A stretch of 64,000 bases of DNA from positions 1-64,000 of the forward strand of contig JAEYPR010000020.1 in assembly GCA_023410535.1 (NCBI GenBank), read 5' to 3'. A program made the translations under genes and the position numbers. Of the stretch, positions 50,787 to 60,247 are shown one piece after another; position 1 is the first letter of the stretch, and each line of letters begins with the position of its first letter. The notes beneath the pieces were generated by a model. It had not been told where the DNA came from. It saw only the letters and a list, made by a program, of their open reading frames with translations, and ran no database searches. This DNA is from Bacillota bacterium. GTDB taxonomy: Bacteria; Bacillota; UBA4882; UBA8346.

Positions 50787-52718
50787 TTGAGAAACGTTTC
50801 CCAAAAAAGTTGGTGGCTGATTGTCTGTGCTGCCCTGATCTTTGCATTTTGCGCCTATAGCGTTACTTCCGGAGCAACCATCTTCAGTGATGATTTCGAA
50901 GACGGCAACTCCACCGGTTGGAGCACCTCCGGCGGCTCCTGGTCCGTCGTGACTGACGGCACCAAAGTATACAAACAATCCAGCACTTCCGCCACGGCTT
51001 ACTCCTATAGCGGCACCGCCAGTTGGACGAATTATTCGGCGCAAGCTCGGGTTAAGGCGCTCAGTTTTAACGGCACCGCCCGTCCCTTTGGAATCACTGC
51101 CCGTTATCAAAGCACCAGCAACTATTATTACTTGACACTGAGCAACGCCAATCAACTGCAACTGGGCAAAAAAGCCAGCAGCGGCAGCGCGGTATTGGCG
51201 TCCAAAACTTTGACAGTCCAGACCGGAACCTGGTACACACTGAAACTCGCGGTAAACGGCACCCAACTCGAAGCTTATGTTGACGGCGTCTTACAACTTT
51301 CCGCCACCGATTCGGCGCTTGCCACCGGTAAGGTCGGTTGCTACGCCGCCTATGTCAGCGCCGAATTTGACGATCTGCTCGTCGACGGCGCGGCGTCCAA
51401 CCCCACCGCAACCCCGACAGCGACAGCGACGGTCAAACCGAGCGCATCGGTAACACCGACCCCAACCGCTACGGCAACCGTCAAACCTTCGACCAGTCCG
51501 ACGGCGACAGCAACACCGACACCCACTTCAACGACCTATCCGACTACTGCGCTTTACGTAGCGCCCAATGGAACCGACAATAATCCGGGCACCGTTGACT
51601 TCCCGACGACTTTAACCGCCGCATTGCTCCGGATCCAACCGGGCGGCACCATCTACATGCGGGGCGGCACGTATCCCTATGCGACCGAAATCCAGATCGC
51701 CCTCGGCAACAGCGGCACCCCCAATCAAATGAAAAACCTCTTCGCTTACGGCTCGGAAGTTCCGGTGCTCGATTTCTCCAGTCAACCGTTTATCAGCAAC
51801 GAGGAGAATCCGCGGGGCATTAAATTGGCCGGCGATTACTGGCATATCAAAGGAATTGAGATCATGGGCGCGGCCGACAACGGTTTGTATGTCTGCGGCG
51901 ACCATAATATTATCGAATTATGCCACTTCCATCACAATCGCGACAGCGGTTTGCAAATCAGCCGTTACGACAATCATACCCAGCGCAGTGACTGGCCGTC
52001 CTATAACCTGATCTTGAACTGCACTTCCCATGACAATCATGATCCGGATGAGGAAGACGCCGACGGTTTCGCCTGCAAACTCACTTCCGGGGACGGCAAT
52101 GTCTTCCGGGGTTGTATCGCTTATCACAACTCGGATGACGGTTGGGATCTCTATACCAAACCGGCCACCGGGCCGATCGGGGAAGTGTTGATCGAAGACT
52201 GCGTCGCCTATGAAAACGGTTATTTGACCAGCGGAACCGGGATGGTCGCCACCTCCGGCGACGGCAACGGGTTTAAACTAGGTGGCAGCTCAATGCCGGT
52301 CAACCATACGATTCGCCGGAGCATCGCCTTCCGCAACCGGGTCAAAGGTCTTCATTACAATAGCAACTCCGGCTCGATTTTGGTGGAGAATTGCACCAGT
52401 TGGGATAATAAAACCGGTGGAAACTTCGTCTTTTCGGTCGGTACGCATGTCTTCAGAAACAATCTGTCCTATTACAATCCCACCAAACGCGATGAACCGA
52501 CCGGCACCGACGTCGACAGCAGCAACTGTTGGTGGATTGGGAATCAAAGCGTCAACGGCAAGGGCTTGGTGGTCAGCGACGCCGATTTTATCAGCCTCAC
52601 GCCCACCATCAGCCGGAACGCCGACGGCAGCATCAATTTGGGGAACTTCCTCAAACTGGCTCCGGGCAGCGACCTGATCGGCGCCGGGACACCCAGCGGC
52701 AATATTGGAGCGAGGTAG
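50787..52718 (+). CDS. secreted PL9-type pectate lyase with N-terminal carbohydrate-binding-like domain
   Basis: 643 residues from TTG after GGGAGG. A signal peptide (WWLIVCAALIFAFCAYSV) precedes a concanavalin-like/laminin-G-type domain (about 30-205). A Pro-Thr-rich linker with PTATATVKPS repeats (about 208-250) follows, then a right-handed beta-helix (about 255-640). YVAPNGTDNNPGTVDFP, HHNRDSGLQISRY, DEEDADGFACK and HNSDDGWDLYTK are the Pel9A/PelL signatures, with the Asp cluster that binds Ca and a nearby catalytic Lys. It cleaves pectate outside the cell, consistent with the pentose-using genes in the window. Confidence 0.88.
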   Translation: MRNVSQKSWWLIVCAALIFAFCAYSVTSGATIFSDDFEDGNSTGWSTSGGSWSVVTDGTKVYKQSSTSATAYSYSGTASWTNYSAQARVKALSFNGTARPFGITARYQSTSNYYYLTLSNANQLQLGKKASSGSAVLASKTLTVQTGTWYTLKLAVNGTQLEAYVDGVLQLSATDSALATGKVGCYAAYVSAEFDDLLVDGAASNPTATPTATATVKPSASVTPTPTATATVKPSTSPTATATPTPTSTTYPTTALYVAPNGTDNNPGTVDFPTTLTAALLRIQPGGTIYMRGGTYPYATEIQIALGNSGTPNQMKNLFAYGSEVPVLDFSSQPFISNEENPRGIKLAGDYWHIKGIEIMGAADNGLYVCGDHNIIELCHFHHNRDSGLQISRYDNHTQRSDWPSYNLILNCTSHDNHDPDEEDADGFACKLTSGDGNVFRGCIAYHNSDDGWDLYTKPATGPIGEVLIEDCVAYENGYLTSGTGMVATSGDGNGFKLGGSSMPVNHTIRRSIAFRNRVKGLHYNSNSGSILVENCTSWDNKTGGNFVFSVGTHVFRNNLSYYNPTKRDEPTGTDVDSSNCWWIGNQSVNGKGLVVSDADFISLTPTISRNADGSINLGNFLKLAPGSDLIGAGTPSGNIGAR

Positions 52719-52756
52719 TCAAAGCGACTTCTCAACAATATTACACTAACACCTCA

Positions 52757-52793
52757 AAGAGTACTCGGGATTTCCCGGTACTCTTTTTTATCG
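52757..52793 (+). terminator. terminator after the pectate lyase gene
   Basis: AAAGAGTACTCGGG and CCCGGTACTCTTT pair with one bulge across a 4-nt loop; TTTTTT follows. Confidence 0.85.
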
Positions 52794-52904
52794 CGCATTA
52801 ACTCCCAAACCGGTTATTAAATTATTGTAAACCAAGGTACCGTCGCTTTTGGGAAGTTGGCTAACTTCATGCGCTTAGCTCGTTTGGCGGAAATATTCCC
52901 AGAT

Positions 52905-52933
52905 TTGACAAGAACATACGTTCGTGTTATTGT
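52905..52933 (+). promoter_or_regulatory. MFS gene promoter containing a LexA/DinR-like box
   Basis: TTGACA (52905-52910), 17 nt, TATTGT (52928-52933). The spacer holds GAACATACGTTC (52912-52923), a perfect dyad of the Bacillus SOS-box form GAACnnnnGTTC; with flanks it matches CGAACRNRYGTTYG at 13 of 14 positions. Confidence 0.65.
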
Positions 52934-52969
52934 AAGAACAATTAAAATTTTTGTACTTATGGAGCAACA

Positions 52970-54238
52970 ATGCAACCGAATACTCAATCGCGCGTACCCG
53001 CTTTTTTAGTACCCTATCTGAAGCTGCCGCAAAGCATCCATATCCTGTTCATCGCCCAGATCATCAATTCCGCCGGAAGTTTTATCGCCCCGTTTCTCAC
53101 CTTGTTGTTATCCAATAAACTCGGGATGAAAACGGAACAAGTCGGCTTTTTTGTCATGCTGTCGCTCCTGGCGCAAATGCCGGGCATGGTGATCGGCGGC
53201 AAGTTGGCGGATCACTTCAACCGGAAAGCTATTTTAGTGGGAGCGCAGGCGCTGGCGGCAATCTTCTTGCTGGGTTGCGCCTTGATTCCCGATCCGCATT
53301 TCATTCCCTGGTTGTTAATTATTTCAAACCTGTTCGGCGGGGCGGTGCGTCCCGTCAATAACGCGTTGGTGGCCGACCTGACCGATGTCTCCAACCGCCA
53401 AACCGCTTTCTCCCTGACTTATCTGGGGATCAATGTCGGTTGCGCCTTGGGCCCGATGGTCGCCGGATTTTTGTTTCAAAAGCATACCGCGTGGCTTTTT
53501 ATCGGTGATGCCTTGACCACATTGATCGCGGTGTTGTTGGTCGCTTTTTTAGTCAAAGAACGGGACCGGGAATCGCCGGCCGGTCATCCAAACAACCCGG
53601 AATTAATTCATCCCGACGAGCAGGCGGAAACCGGATCGTTTTGGCAGGTCATGGGCAAACGGCCTTATCTGACCGCGATGATCCTGCTGCTGTCCGTGTT
53701 CAGCTTCGTCTATTCCCAACATTCGTTCGCGTTGCCGTTGGATTTGACCGAAAAATTCGGCCATGCCAGTCCGGAAATTTTCGGGATGTTATGTATGGTC
53801 AACGCTTTGGTCGTCGTTTTTTGCACCACCATCATCATTTGGTTGACCCGCCGGATGCAACCGTTGCAATGTATCAGTCTGGCCGGACTTTTCTATGCCG
53901 GCGGTTTTGGCATGTACTTATTTACCAAAAGCCTCCCCGGATTTATCGTAGCCACGGTAATCTGGACCATCGGCGAAGTGCTGTCCGTCACGCACAACGG
54001 CGTGTACATCGCTTGTCACGCCCCGGTCAGCCACCGCGCCCGCTTTAACGCCTTACAGACTTTCAGTTTTGGAGTGGGTAACTGTCTGGGCCCGGTCTTG
54101 ATGGGAAAATACATAACCCATCACGGGATTTCTGCGGTTTGGACGCTGAGTTTTTTTCTCGCCTGCGCCGCGGCGCTTATGATGTACGGGATCGGTTTCT
54201 GGGAAAATAAAAATTGCGTGGAAAGCGAGTTAAACTGA
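52970..54238 (+). CDS. MFS transporter
   Basis: 422 residues, about twelve membrane helices. The loop GGKLADHFNRKAILVGA between TM2 and TM3 is the MFS signature, and a charged central loop (RDRESPAGHPNNPELIHPDE) separates the halves. It resembles drug-efflux (DHA1/MdtH-like) members; the substrate is unknown. GGAGCAACA precedes the ATG. A LexA-like box in its promoter suggests induction by DNA damage. Confidence 0.88.
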   Translation: MQPNTQSRVPAFLVPYLKLPQSIHILFIAQIINSAGSFIAPFLTLLLSNKLGMKTEQVGFFVMLSLLAQMPGMVIGGKLADHFNRKAILVGAQALAAIFLLGCALIPDPHFIPWLLIISNLFGGAVRPVNNALVADLTDVSNRQTAFSLTYLGINVGCALGPMVAGFLFQKHTAWLFIGDALTTLIAVLLVAFLVKERDRESPAGHPNNPELIHPDEQAETGSFWQVMGKRPYLTAMILLLSVFSFVYSQHSFALPLDLTEKFGHASPEIFGMLCMVNALVVVFCTTIIIWLTRRMQPLQCISLAGLFYAGGFGMYLFTKSLPGFIVATVIWTIGEVLSVTHNGVYIACHAPVSHRARFNALQTFSFGVGNCLGPVLMGKYITHHGISAVWTLSFFLACAAALMMYGIGFWENKNCVESELN

Positions 54239-54275
54239 GCAATTTTTGAAATTCATCAAGAAAGTTGACCCCAAT

Positions 54276-54316
54276 CAAAAAGCAAAGCACTCGTAAACTG
54301 AGTGCTTTGCTTTTTG
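54276..54316. terminator. bidirectional terminator between MFS and RidA genes
   Basis: AAAAAGCAAAGCACTC and GAGTGCTTTGCTTTTT form a perfect 16-bp stem with a 7-nt loop and T-runs on both strands. It ends the amine operon on the minus strand. Confidence 0.9.
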
Positions 54317-54341
54317 ATTACGAAACTTTTCGAAACCTTGA

Positions 54342-54746
54342 TCAACCCTTCACTTCGGCGCCGATAATCGCGTCCATCTCAATCTCAATTAATTGGGTCG
54401 GGCGGTTCAACGCCGCAATTCCCACCAAAGTGCATAAAGGTTTGATCGGTTTGAAGAATTCGGAATAAGCTTGGATATATTCCTTGGAACGGCTCATGTC
54501 GGTGGCGTACATTTTCACCCGGACCACTTCTTCTTTTTTGGCGCCGGCCTGTTCCAGACAGCGGATCATCTTCTCCAGGATGAACTTGGTCTGTTCATAA
54601 CCGTCGGCGCCATAAACACTGCCGTCGGGTTGAACGGAGGTGGTCCCGCCCACCAACACAAATGGTCCGGCTTTGACCACCCGGCTGTATCCGGCGCTTT
54701 CTTCCAACGGCGAACCCGAAGCGTAATTGGTCCTTTCAAAATTCAT
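54342..54746 (-). CDS. RidA-family (YjgF) enamine/imine deaminase
   Basis: 134 residues from the ATG after GAGGAGG. VKAGPFVLVGGTTSVQPDGS, the Arg of VVRVKMYATDM and the C-terminal LIEIEMDAIIGAEVKG are family features. RidA hydrolyses reactive imines released by amino-acid dehydrogenases and dehydratases. Being last in an operon with two flavin amine dehydrogenase subunits, it probably clears their imine product. A 71-bp gap separates it from the upstream gene. Confidence 0.9.
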   Translation of the reverse strand: MNFERTNYASGSPLEESAGYSRVVKAGPFVLVGGTTSVQPDGSVYGADGYEQTKFILEKMIRCLEQAGAKKEEVVRVKMYATDMSRSKEYIQAYSEFFKPIKPLCTLVGIAALNRPTQLIEIEMDAIIGAEVKG

Positions 54747-54817
54747 CAATGATTCCTCCTCAGACTCGGTTTAATTAACGATCGATATTGCACTGTTGAC
54801 ATGGTAATTTTCCTGGA

Positions 54818-55939
54818 CTACGCTTTCGGCTTGAACCGGTCGTAACGGAAAGCGTCCAATGAAAGCGCGGGTTGGCCGTCGACGATCAACTCCGCCATCA
54901 ACTGCCCGACCGCCGGCGAAATCCCGTAGCCATGACCGCTGAATCCGCACGCCAACACCAGTCCGGGGACTTCCGCCACTTTGCTTAAGACCGGCACATG
55001 GTCGGCCGTCTCGTCGAGGAAACCGGCCCAAGTCCGGATGATATTGACATTTTTGAACATCGGAAAATAACCTAAAATCGCCCGGCAAATGCTTGGCGCC
55101 GCAATGCTCCGGGTCACCGGACGTGCTTCCTCCGACGCGAACGGTTCCAAACCGGTCGAACCGCCAAACACAAACGAACCGTGGTCGGTCTGGTGACCGT
55201 AAAAATCCGCCGCCGCCGTCCCCAACATCTGTGGGAAGAGAACGGGCTGCGCTTCGGTGATCAACGCTTCAATCAATACCTTCTGCATCGGAATGTCGAT
55301 GCCCACCGTATTGGCGATGGGGCGCGAACCCAAACCCGCCGCCAACAACACCGTGTCCGCCTGATATTCGGCGCAATCGGTCTTAACCCCGGTCACTTTG
55401 TCCCGTTTCAAGGTTACTGACTGCACCGTTTCGCCGGTGATAAACTCCGCGCCTAATTCACGGGCGCGTTTATAAAACGCCAAAGTCGTTTTCATCGGAT
55501 TGCCGTGGCCGTCGGTCGGACAGAAACTCGCCCCAATCACTTCCTCGGACAGATAGGGGCAGATCGCCCGGGCCTCGTCCCCGGAGACTAACGAGAGTTC
55601 CAAACCCGCCGCTTGACTATGTTTAACCATCCGGTCCAGGAACTTCAGATGATCTTCGGTTTTACCCAACCGTAAATTGCCTTTTTGGCGGTACTCGACA
55701 TCAACCCCAAGTTCCTCCGCTAAGTTCGGCCATAAGTTACGCACGGCATGGATGGCTAGCGGCATTTCCCGCAGATCGCGGGCGGACTGACGGACCCCGC
55801 CGCCGTTGCGGCTGGATCCGCCGCAACCAATCTCCTCTTTTTCCAAAACCGTCACGCGCACGTTGGCTTTTGCAAGATGATAGGCAATGGCGCAACCGAT
55901 GACGCCACCGCCGACAATGATTACATCGGCTTTTCTCAT
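54818..55939 (-). CDS. FAD-dependent amine/imino-acid dehydrogenase, catalytic (SoxB/HcnC/PDH-beta-like) subunit
   Basis: 373 residues, DAO superfamily. The FAD Rossmann motif VIIVGGGVIGCAIAYHLAK is followed by EEIGCGGSSRNGGGVRQSAR and, near the end, TADHVPVLSKVAEVPGLVLA and GFSGHGYGISPAVGQLMAEL. It should oxidise a secondary amine such as sarcosine, proline or N-methylglutamate to an imine. Its ATG overlaps the stop of the [2Fe-2S] subunit gene by 4 bp. Confidence 0.9.
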   Translation of the reverse strand: MRKADVIIVGGGVIGCAIAYHLAKANVRVTVLEKEEIGCGGSSRNGGGVRQSARDLREMPLAIHAVRNLWPNLAEELGVDVEYRQKGNLRLGKTEDHLKFLDRMVKHSQAAGLELSLVSGDEARAICPYLSEEVIGASFCPTDGHGNPMKTTLAFYKRARELGAEFITGETVQSVTLKRDKVTGVKTDCAEYQADTVLLAAGLGSRPIANTVGIDIPMQKVLIEALITEAQPVLFPQMLGTAAADFYGHQTDHGSFVFGGSTGLEPFASEEARPVTRSIAAPSICRAILGYFPMFKNVNIIRTWAGFLDETADHVPVLSKVAEVPGLVLACGFSGHGYGISPAVGQLMAELIVDGQPALSLDAFRYDRFKPKA

Positions 55940-56280
55940 GTCGCTTCCCCAACTTTCTTAGTTACCCCATCGTTAGCGTAGGTCTCCATCGAAATCGGCC
56001 GGGCGGGCGAACGGGGCACGGATGTCTCTAATTCAGTGGGATTGACCCCCAGTTCTTTGGCGACGATCCCCCGGACTAGCCGGCCGCAAGTCTGTCCTTG
56101 GCAAAGTCCCATGCCGGTGCGAAGGTAACGGCGTACTTCATTTAAGGTTCGCATTCCGTCGTAAACCGCCCGGCGGATCTCCCCTTTGGTTATCTCTTCG
56201 CAACGGCAGATGATGACCGCATCATCCGGTTGGGGAATAAACTCACCCTTGTTTAAGGATCGATCAAACTTCTTTCGCAT
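55936..56280 (-). CDS. BFD-like [2Fe-2S] subunit
   Basis: 114 residues. VIICRCEEITKGEIRRAV and GMGLCQGQTCGRLV give the C-x-C and C-x4-C ligands of bacterioferritin-associated-ferredoxin-like domains. In dye-linked proline dehydrogenase (PDH1) and opine/hydrogen-cyanide systems this domain is a separate small subunit or a tail, carrying electrons between flavins. It lies 3 bp after the large subunit gene (GAGGAGG site) and overlaps the next gene by 4 bp. Confidence 0.9.
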   Translation of the reverse strand: MRKKFDRSLNKGEFIPQPDDAVIICRCEEITKGEIRRAVYDGMRTLNEVRRYLRTGMGLCQGQTCGRLVRGIVAKELGVNPTELETSVPRSPARPISMETYANDGVTKKVGEAT

Positions 56281-56283
56281 CGG

Positions 56284-57885
56284 TTACGCCTCCTCACAAG
56301 GTTTAAAGAATCGCGCGGTCATCGACCAAGCCGCCGGTACTTTCATCGTTAGGATCGCGGTTGCGTCCATCACCGGCGCGGTTTTCACATTGACCACTTC
56401 CGCTTCGCCTAAAGCAACGCCGGAACGGTCCAAGGCCGTCCCTTTGCTACCCGCCGCCGGCAACGGGGAAAACTCGTACGGAATCGCCACGGTGGCAAAT
56501 CCCGACGCATAGTTCTCATCCACCAAAAAGATCGCCTGTCCGGAACAGGAGACCACGCACATTCCACAACCGGTGCAAGCGACCGCTTCGTCGATTACCG
56601 GTAGATTGGTAATGGTGGCGCCTACCTTAATGCATCCTTTTTTACACGCATCCTGACAAGGATTGCACGGAATGTTTTGGGTGCATTCGATCACCGGCGT
56701 TAATCCTTTTTTCCGGACTGCGACGCCGGCTACGCCGGGGTAATGACTGATTTCCACATCAGCCACATACCCTTTGGCCAATAGATTCCGGGACAAAGGA
56801 TATCCTTCATCGGTCCGGGTCAAGTCGACACGGCCTTTGTTTTTATGTCCAAACATCCCTTCCCGCAATTGCGCTAAGGAATTGCGGTAGGTCTGACAAC
56901 GCTGCTCAAACTCGGTGTAATCCAAGTAGCCTTGGGCATTGGCGACGGCGGCTCCGGCAATCCGGCCCTGGATCATCGCCGAACTCGCCTCTTCAATTCC
57001 GGCGACATCACCGGCGGCGTAAAGGCCTGGGATCGAAGTTTCGCCATATTCGTCTACCACCGGCACCGTTCCGCCTTTGGCGGGGTTCTCCTCCATCAGA
57101 CAACCGACCATCCGCGTCAACTGCGACATCGGCGATAAACCCACCGCTATACAGATGGTATCGACTTCCAACGTCTTTTCACTGCCGGGAACGGTCTGCC
57201 ACGTTTTATCGACTTCCACCAGCGTTGCTCCGGTCACCCCTGTTGCGCCGCGGGCTTCTTTAATGGTATGGGACATATAAAAGGGAACGCCGGTCCGGGC
57301 TAACTTCGCGGCGTGGACCCCATATCCGCCTACGCGGGGAGCGGCATCGATTACCGCCGCCAACTCACAGCCGGCTTGCAGCAGCTGATAACCGACGACC
57401 AGTCCGACATTGCCCGAGCCGACCATCAAAACCCGGTTGCCCGGTTTTAAGCCGTGCAGGTTCATCATGGTTTGGGCCGCGCCGGCCCCAATCACTCCCG
57501 GCAACGTCCAACCCGGGAACGGCACCATATTCTCCGCTGCGCCGGTCGCCACAATGACGTTATGGGCGCGGTAGTGTTCCAGTTTCCCTTGATGGACGAC
57601 CGAGACTTCATGGTTTTTGAAGATTCCGATCACCGTTGCCTCCAAGACAACCTCAACGCCGTGCTCCCGCGCCTCTTGCAATAACCGTTCCCCAATCCGG
57701 AAGCCCCGTTCCTTCGCCTGATGTTCCTTGGAACCAAAAAACTTGTGAATCTGTTTGAATAATTGTCCGCCGGGTTTGGCGTTCTCATCGAAGACCACCA
57801 CCTTCAGACCGGACGAAGCGGCTTCAATCGCCGCCGATAAACCGGCGGGCCCTGCTCCAACTACAATCAATTCATACCGTTTCAT
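56284..57885 (-). CDS. FAD/NAD(P)-binding large subunit with 4Fe-4S domain (SoxA/HcnB/PDH-alpha-like)
   Basis: 533 residues. FAD motif LIVVGAGPAGLSAAIEAASS, PGGQLFKQIHKFFG, the second dinucleotide fold VLMVGSGNVGLVVGYQLL and GLYAAGDVAG. Residues about 400-470 add Cys-rich CTQNIPCNPCQDACKKGC and CTGCGMCVVSC, able to hold one or two [4Fe-4S] clusters; this insert suits ferredoxin-based electron disposal in an anaerobe. It probably passes electrons from the catalytic subunit onward. Central member of the four-subunit dehydrogenase. Confidence 0.9.
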   Translation of the reverse strand: MKRYELIVVGAGPAGLSAAIEAASSGLKVVVFDENAKPGGQLFKQIHKFFGSKEHQAKERGFRIGERLLQEAREHGVEVVLEATVIGIFKNHEVSVVHQGKLEHYRAHNVIVATGAAENMVPFPGWTLPGVIGAGAAQTMMNLHGLKPGNRVLMVGSGNVGLVVGYQLLQAGCELAAVIDAAPRVGGYGVHAAKLARTGVPFYMSHTIKEARGATGVTGATLVEVDKTWQTVPGSEKTLEVDTICIAVGLSPMSQLTRMVGCLMEENPAKGGTVPVVDEYGETSIPGLYAAGDVAGIEEASSAMIQGRIAGAAVANAQGYLDYTEFEQRCQTYRNSLAQLREGMFGHKNKGRVDLTRTDEGYPLSRNLLAKGYVADVEISHYPGVAGVAVRKKGLTPVIECTQNIPCNPCQDACKKGCIKVGATITNLPVIDEAVACTGCGMCVVSCSGQAIFLVDENYASGFATVAIPYEFSPLPAAGSKGTALDRSGVALGEAEVVNVKTAPVMDATAILTMKVPAAWSMTARFFKPCEEA

Positions 57886-57896
57886 CAGCCTTCATC

Positions 57897-58214
57897 CTAT
57901 TCTTTCGTTGATACGCCGTATTGCGTTTGGACTTTCATCCCCGCTTGCAACGGAGTAATACAGGTCCGCACATTCGGTTTGCCGTCAACCACCATGACAC
58001 AATCGGTACAGCGGCCAATCGCGCAAAACATCCCGCGCGGTTGCGAGTTTTTGGCGGTATAACGGTGGATTACCACGCCATTGGCCTTTAATGCGATCGC
58101 AATCGGCTCCCCTTCGTACCCTTCCATACTCCGGCCGTCGAAATCAAAGCTGACTAAGTTCCCTTTGGGAAACGTCTTTAAAATCGGGTGTTCCTGAATT
58201 CTCATGGCTGACAT
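57897..58214 (-). CDS. plant-type [2Fe-2S] small subunit (HcnA/SoxA-N-like)
   Basis: 105 residues from the ATG behind GGAGGTTGAGG; 26 codons of the longer frame overlap the previous gene. MFCAIGRCTDCVMVVDG and a later RTC supply the C-x4-C-x2-C-xn-C ligands. YEGEPIAIALKANGVVIHRY is the family's ubiquitin-like fold. It corresponds to the N-terminal domain of sarcosine oxidase alpha, encoded separately as in HcnABC and opine oxidases. It starts 5 bp after the glutamate-synthase-like gene. Confidence 0.9.
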   Translation of the reverse strand: MSAMRIQEHPILKTFPKGNLVSFDFDGRSMEGYEGEPIAIALKANGVVIHRYTAKNSQPRGMFCAIGRCTDCVMVVDGKPNVRTCITPLQAGMKVQTQYGVSTKE

Positions 58215-58219
58215 TGTCC

Positions 58220-59515
58220 TCAACCTCCAAACCCAAAGCGTTCGCCAAAGACATAATCGCTGCCGACCAAGGGAATACCGGTCATGGCGCAAGCTTCCAA
58301 GGTCATTGACCGCAGATCTTCCCGCTCTAAATTCTTCAGTTTGGTTTTACCGGCCGCTTTCGCCAATAACACCGCCTCGTTGGTCATCCCTTGAATGTAG
58401 TTGGCCACGCGTTCCGCCGCTTCATCGATGTCCAGCCGTTCGCGCAACTCCGGTTTCTGGGTGCCGATCCCATAGGCGCAGATCCCGCTGTGACATTTTA
58501 AACAAACCCGGCAGCCCATGGCGACCATCGCCCCGGTTCCGATCGCCACGGCGTCGGCGCCGATGGCCAACGCTTTGGCAATATCCGCTCCGTCTTTGAT
58601 CCCGCCGGAGATAATGATGCTGACTTGGTCCTTCAGCCCCATCTCTTCCAATGTTTTCACCGCTTGGACCAACGCGGGCAACGTCGGTATTCCCAAATGT
58701 CCCGAAGCCATGACCGGCGCGGCGCCAGTCCCGCCTTGCGCCCCGTCGAGAATAATCCCGTCGGCGCCGACTTTCACCGCGATCTTGACATCGTCCCGGA
58801 CCCGGCCGGCCGCGATCTTAGCAAAGATCGGAGTCTCGCCTTTGGTCAATTCCCGCAGTTGTTCCATCTTGACGACCATGTCGTCAGCGCCAAAGCTGTC
58901 GCCATGCCGCGGCATGCTGTGCAAGTCGATTCCGACCGGCAATTGGCGGAAGCTGGCGATCTCTTCAGTAATTTTGCTCCCCATCAAGTGCCCGGAGAGA
59001 CCCGGTTTGGCGCCGATTCCGATCAAAAACTCCAACAGGTCGGCGGCTTCGATACTCCGTTTGCTGAAACCAAAACGGCTCGGCAAGACTTGAATCGATT
59101 GCCGGTAGGAGTTGTCGCGCTCTTCGGGGAGTAAGCCGCCTTCGCCGTTACTGATGACCGTCCCCGTCAACGCCGTCGCCTTCGCCAAAGCGATTTTGGC
59201 TTCCTTACTTAAAGCGCCGTAGGACATTCCGGCGATCATGATGGGGGTTTCGATCACCAACGGTTTGGTGGCAAACCGTTTGCCAAGGACCGTCCGGGTT
59301 TCGCAAGGCTCCCGGTAGGTGTCGATGGCCATCCGCGTCAACTGCGACGGCAAAATCATCAGATCGTCAAAAGTCGGCATATACCGGGTGGCGCCGCAAC
59401 CGCGAATGCGGTGTTTGCCATAGGTGGCTTTATAATCAATCTCGGAAAGAGTTTCCGAATTCCAGATCCCGTGTTGGACGTCTTTCGGCTCAAAATTTTT
59501 CTTATCAGTACTCAT
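58220..59515 (-). CDS. FMN-binding glutamate-synthase-domain protein (GltB2; MgsC/GlxD-like)
   Basis: 431 residues. A TIM barrel with PIMIAGMSYGALSKEAKIAL, NGEGGLLPEE, GADGIILDGAQGGTGAAP and the Fe-S motif CRVCLKCHSGICAYGIGT (3Fe-4S ligands). This is the FMN synthase part of glutamate synthase as a stand-alone protein. In N-methylglutamate synthase (MgsABC) and rhizobial GlxBCD the same three parts are split across three genes, as here. GGGGGAG precedes the ATG; spacing to neighbours is 3 and 5 bp. Confidence 0.9.
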   Translation of the reverse strand: MSTDKKNFEPKDVQHGIWNSETLSEIDYKATYGKHRIRGCGATRYMPTFDDLMILPSQLTRMAIDTYREPCETRTVLGKRFATKPLVIETPIMIAGMSYGALSKEAKIALAKATALTGTVISNGEGGLLPEERDNSYRQSIQVLPSRFGFSKRSIEAADLLEFLIGIGAKPGLSGHLMGSKITEEIASFRQLPVGIDLHSMPRHGDSFGADDMVVKMEQLRELTKGETPIFAKIAAGRVRDDVKIAVKVGADGIILDGAQGGTGAAPVMASGHLGIPTLPALVQAVKTLEEMGLKDQVSIIISGGIKDGADIAKALAIGADAVAIGTGAMVAMGCRVCLKCHSGICAYGIGTQKPELRERLDIDEAAERVANYIQGMTNEAVLLAKAAGKTKLKNLEREDLRSMTLEACAMTGIPLVGSDYVFGERFGFGG

Positions 59516-59518
59516 CGG

Positions 59519-60247
59519 CTACTCCCCCTGCGCATTGGTCTGATATTTCTTTGACAATTCCGGCTTGAGGTCGGGATTGAACAAAGTGTAAGTATGCCGC
59601 CCGGTGGTCGAGGGGCGAATCGCCCGGAAACACTGTGGATCGGCCGCAATTTCATATTTGGCGAATAATCCTTGAAGGTCGGCGGATTCCGTTTCCGTCA
59701 GCGCATCAATAAACACGTTGCCGCCCAGTTTCGACTCGACCTCCTCATCCTGGACGTAGATGACTCCCTTGTACATGGATTCGCCGATCTGCTGGCCCAC
59801 TTTGCCGAGAATGATCAATCGGCCGCCCAACGTCATCTGCCCGGCCCATCGCCCGACGGACCCGCAGACAATGATCGTGCCGCCTTTCATGGCGTAGCCG
59901 ACGCGGCTGCCGGCGCCGCCATAGATTACCATGGTTCCGCCATAGAAGTACGTACCCGCGTTGCAGCCGGCGTTTTTAGTGATGATCAGCTCGCCGTCCA
60001 TCATGTTGTCCCCGGCGTACCAACCCGCGTTGCCCTCCACCACAATGGTGGAACCTTCCAGAAAGCCGCCGACATAAAATCCGGTGCTGCCTTTGACGGT
60101 AATCTTGCCCGATTGGATCAACCCGGTTCCGATGTTATGCATGGAATGAGGATTTTCAATTACAACCTCAGCGCCTTGTTGCAGCTTCCGGGCCAACAAT
60201 TGGTTTAACTCTTGGCTTTTCAGATGAGATGCGTCTATATATTCCAT
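59519..60247 (-). CDS. GXGXG-domain protein (GltB3; MgsB/GlxC-like)
   Basis: 242 residues forming the right-handed beta-helix of glutamate synthase: repeated G-x-G units such as FYVGGFLEGSTIVVEGNAGW and GTMVIYGGAGSRVGYAMKGG. It joins the amidotransferase and FMN parts in the holoenzyme. It overlaps the amidotransferase gene by 13 bp. Confidence 0.9.
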   Translation of the reverse strand: MEYIDASHLKSQELNQLLARKLQQGAEVVIENPHSMHNIGTGLIQSGKITVKGSTGFYVGGFLEGSTIVVEGNAGWYAGDNMMDGELIITKNAGCNAGTYFYGGTMVIYGGAGSRVGYAMKGGTIIVCGSVGRWAGQMTLGGRLIILGKVGQQIGESMYKGVIYVQDEEVESKLGGNVFIDALTETESADLQGLFAKYEIAADPQCFRAIRPSTTGRHTYTLFNPDLKPELSKKYQTNAQGE

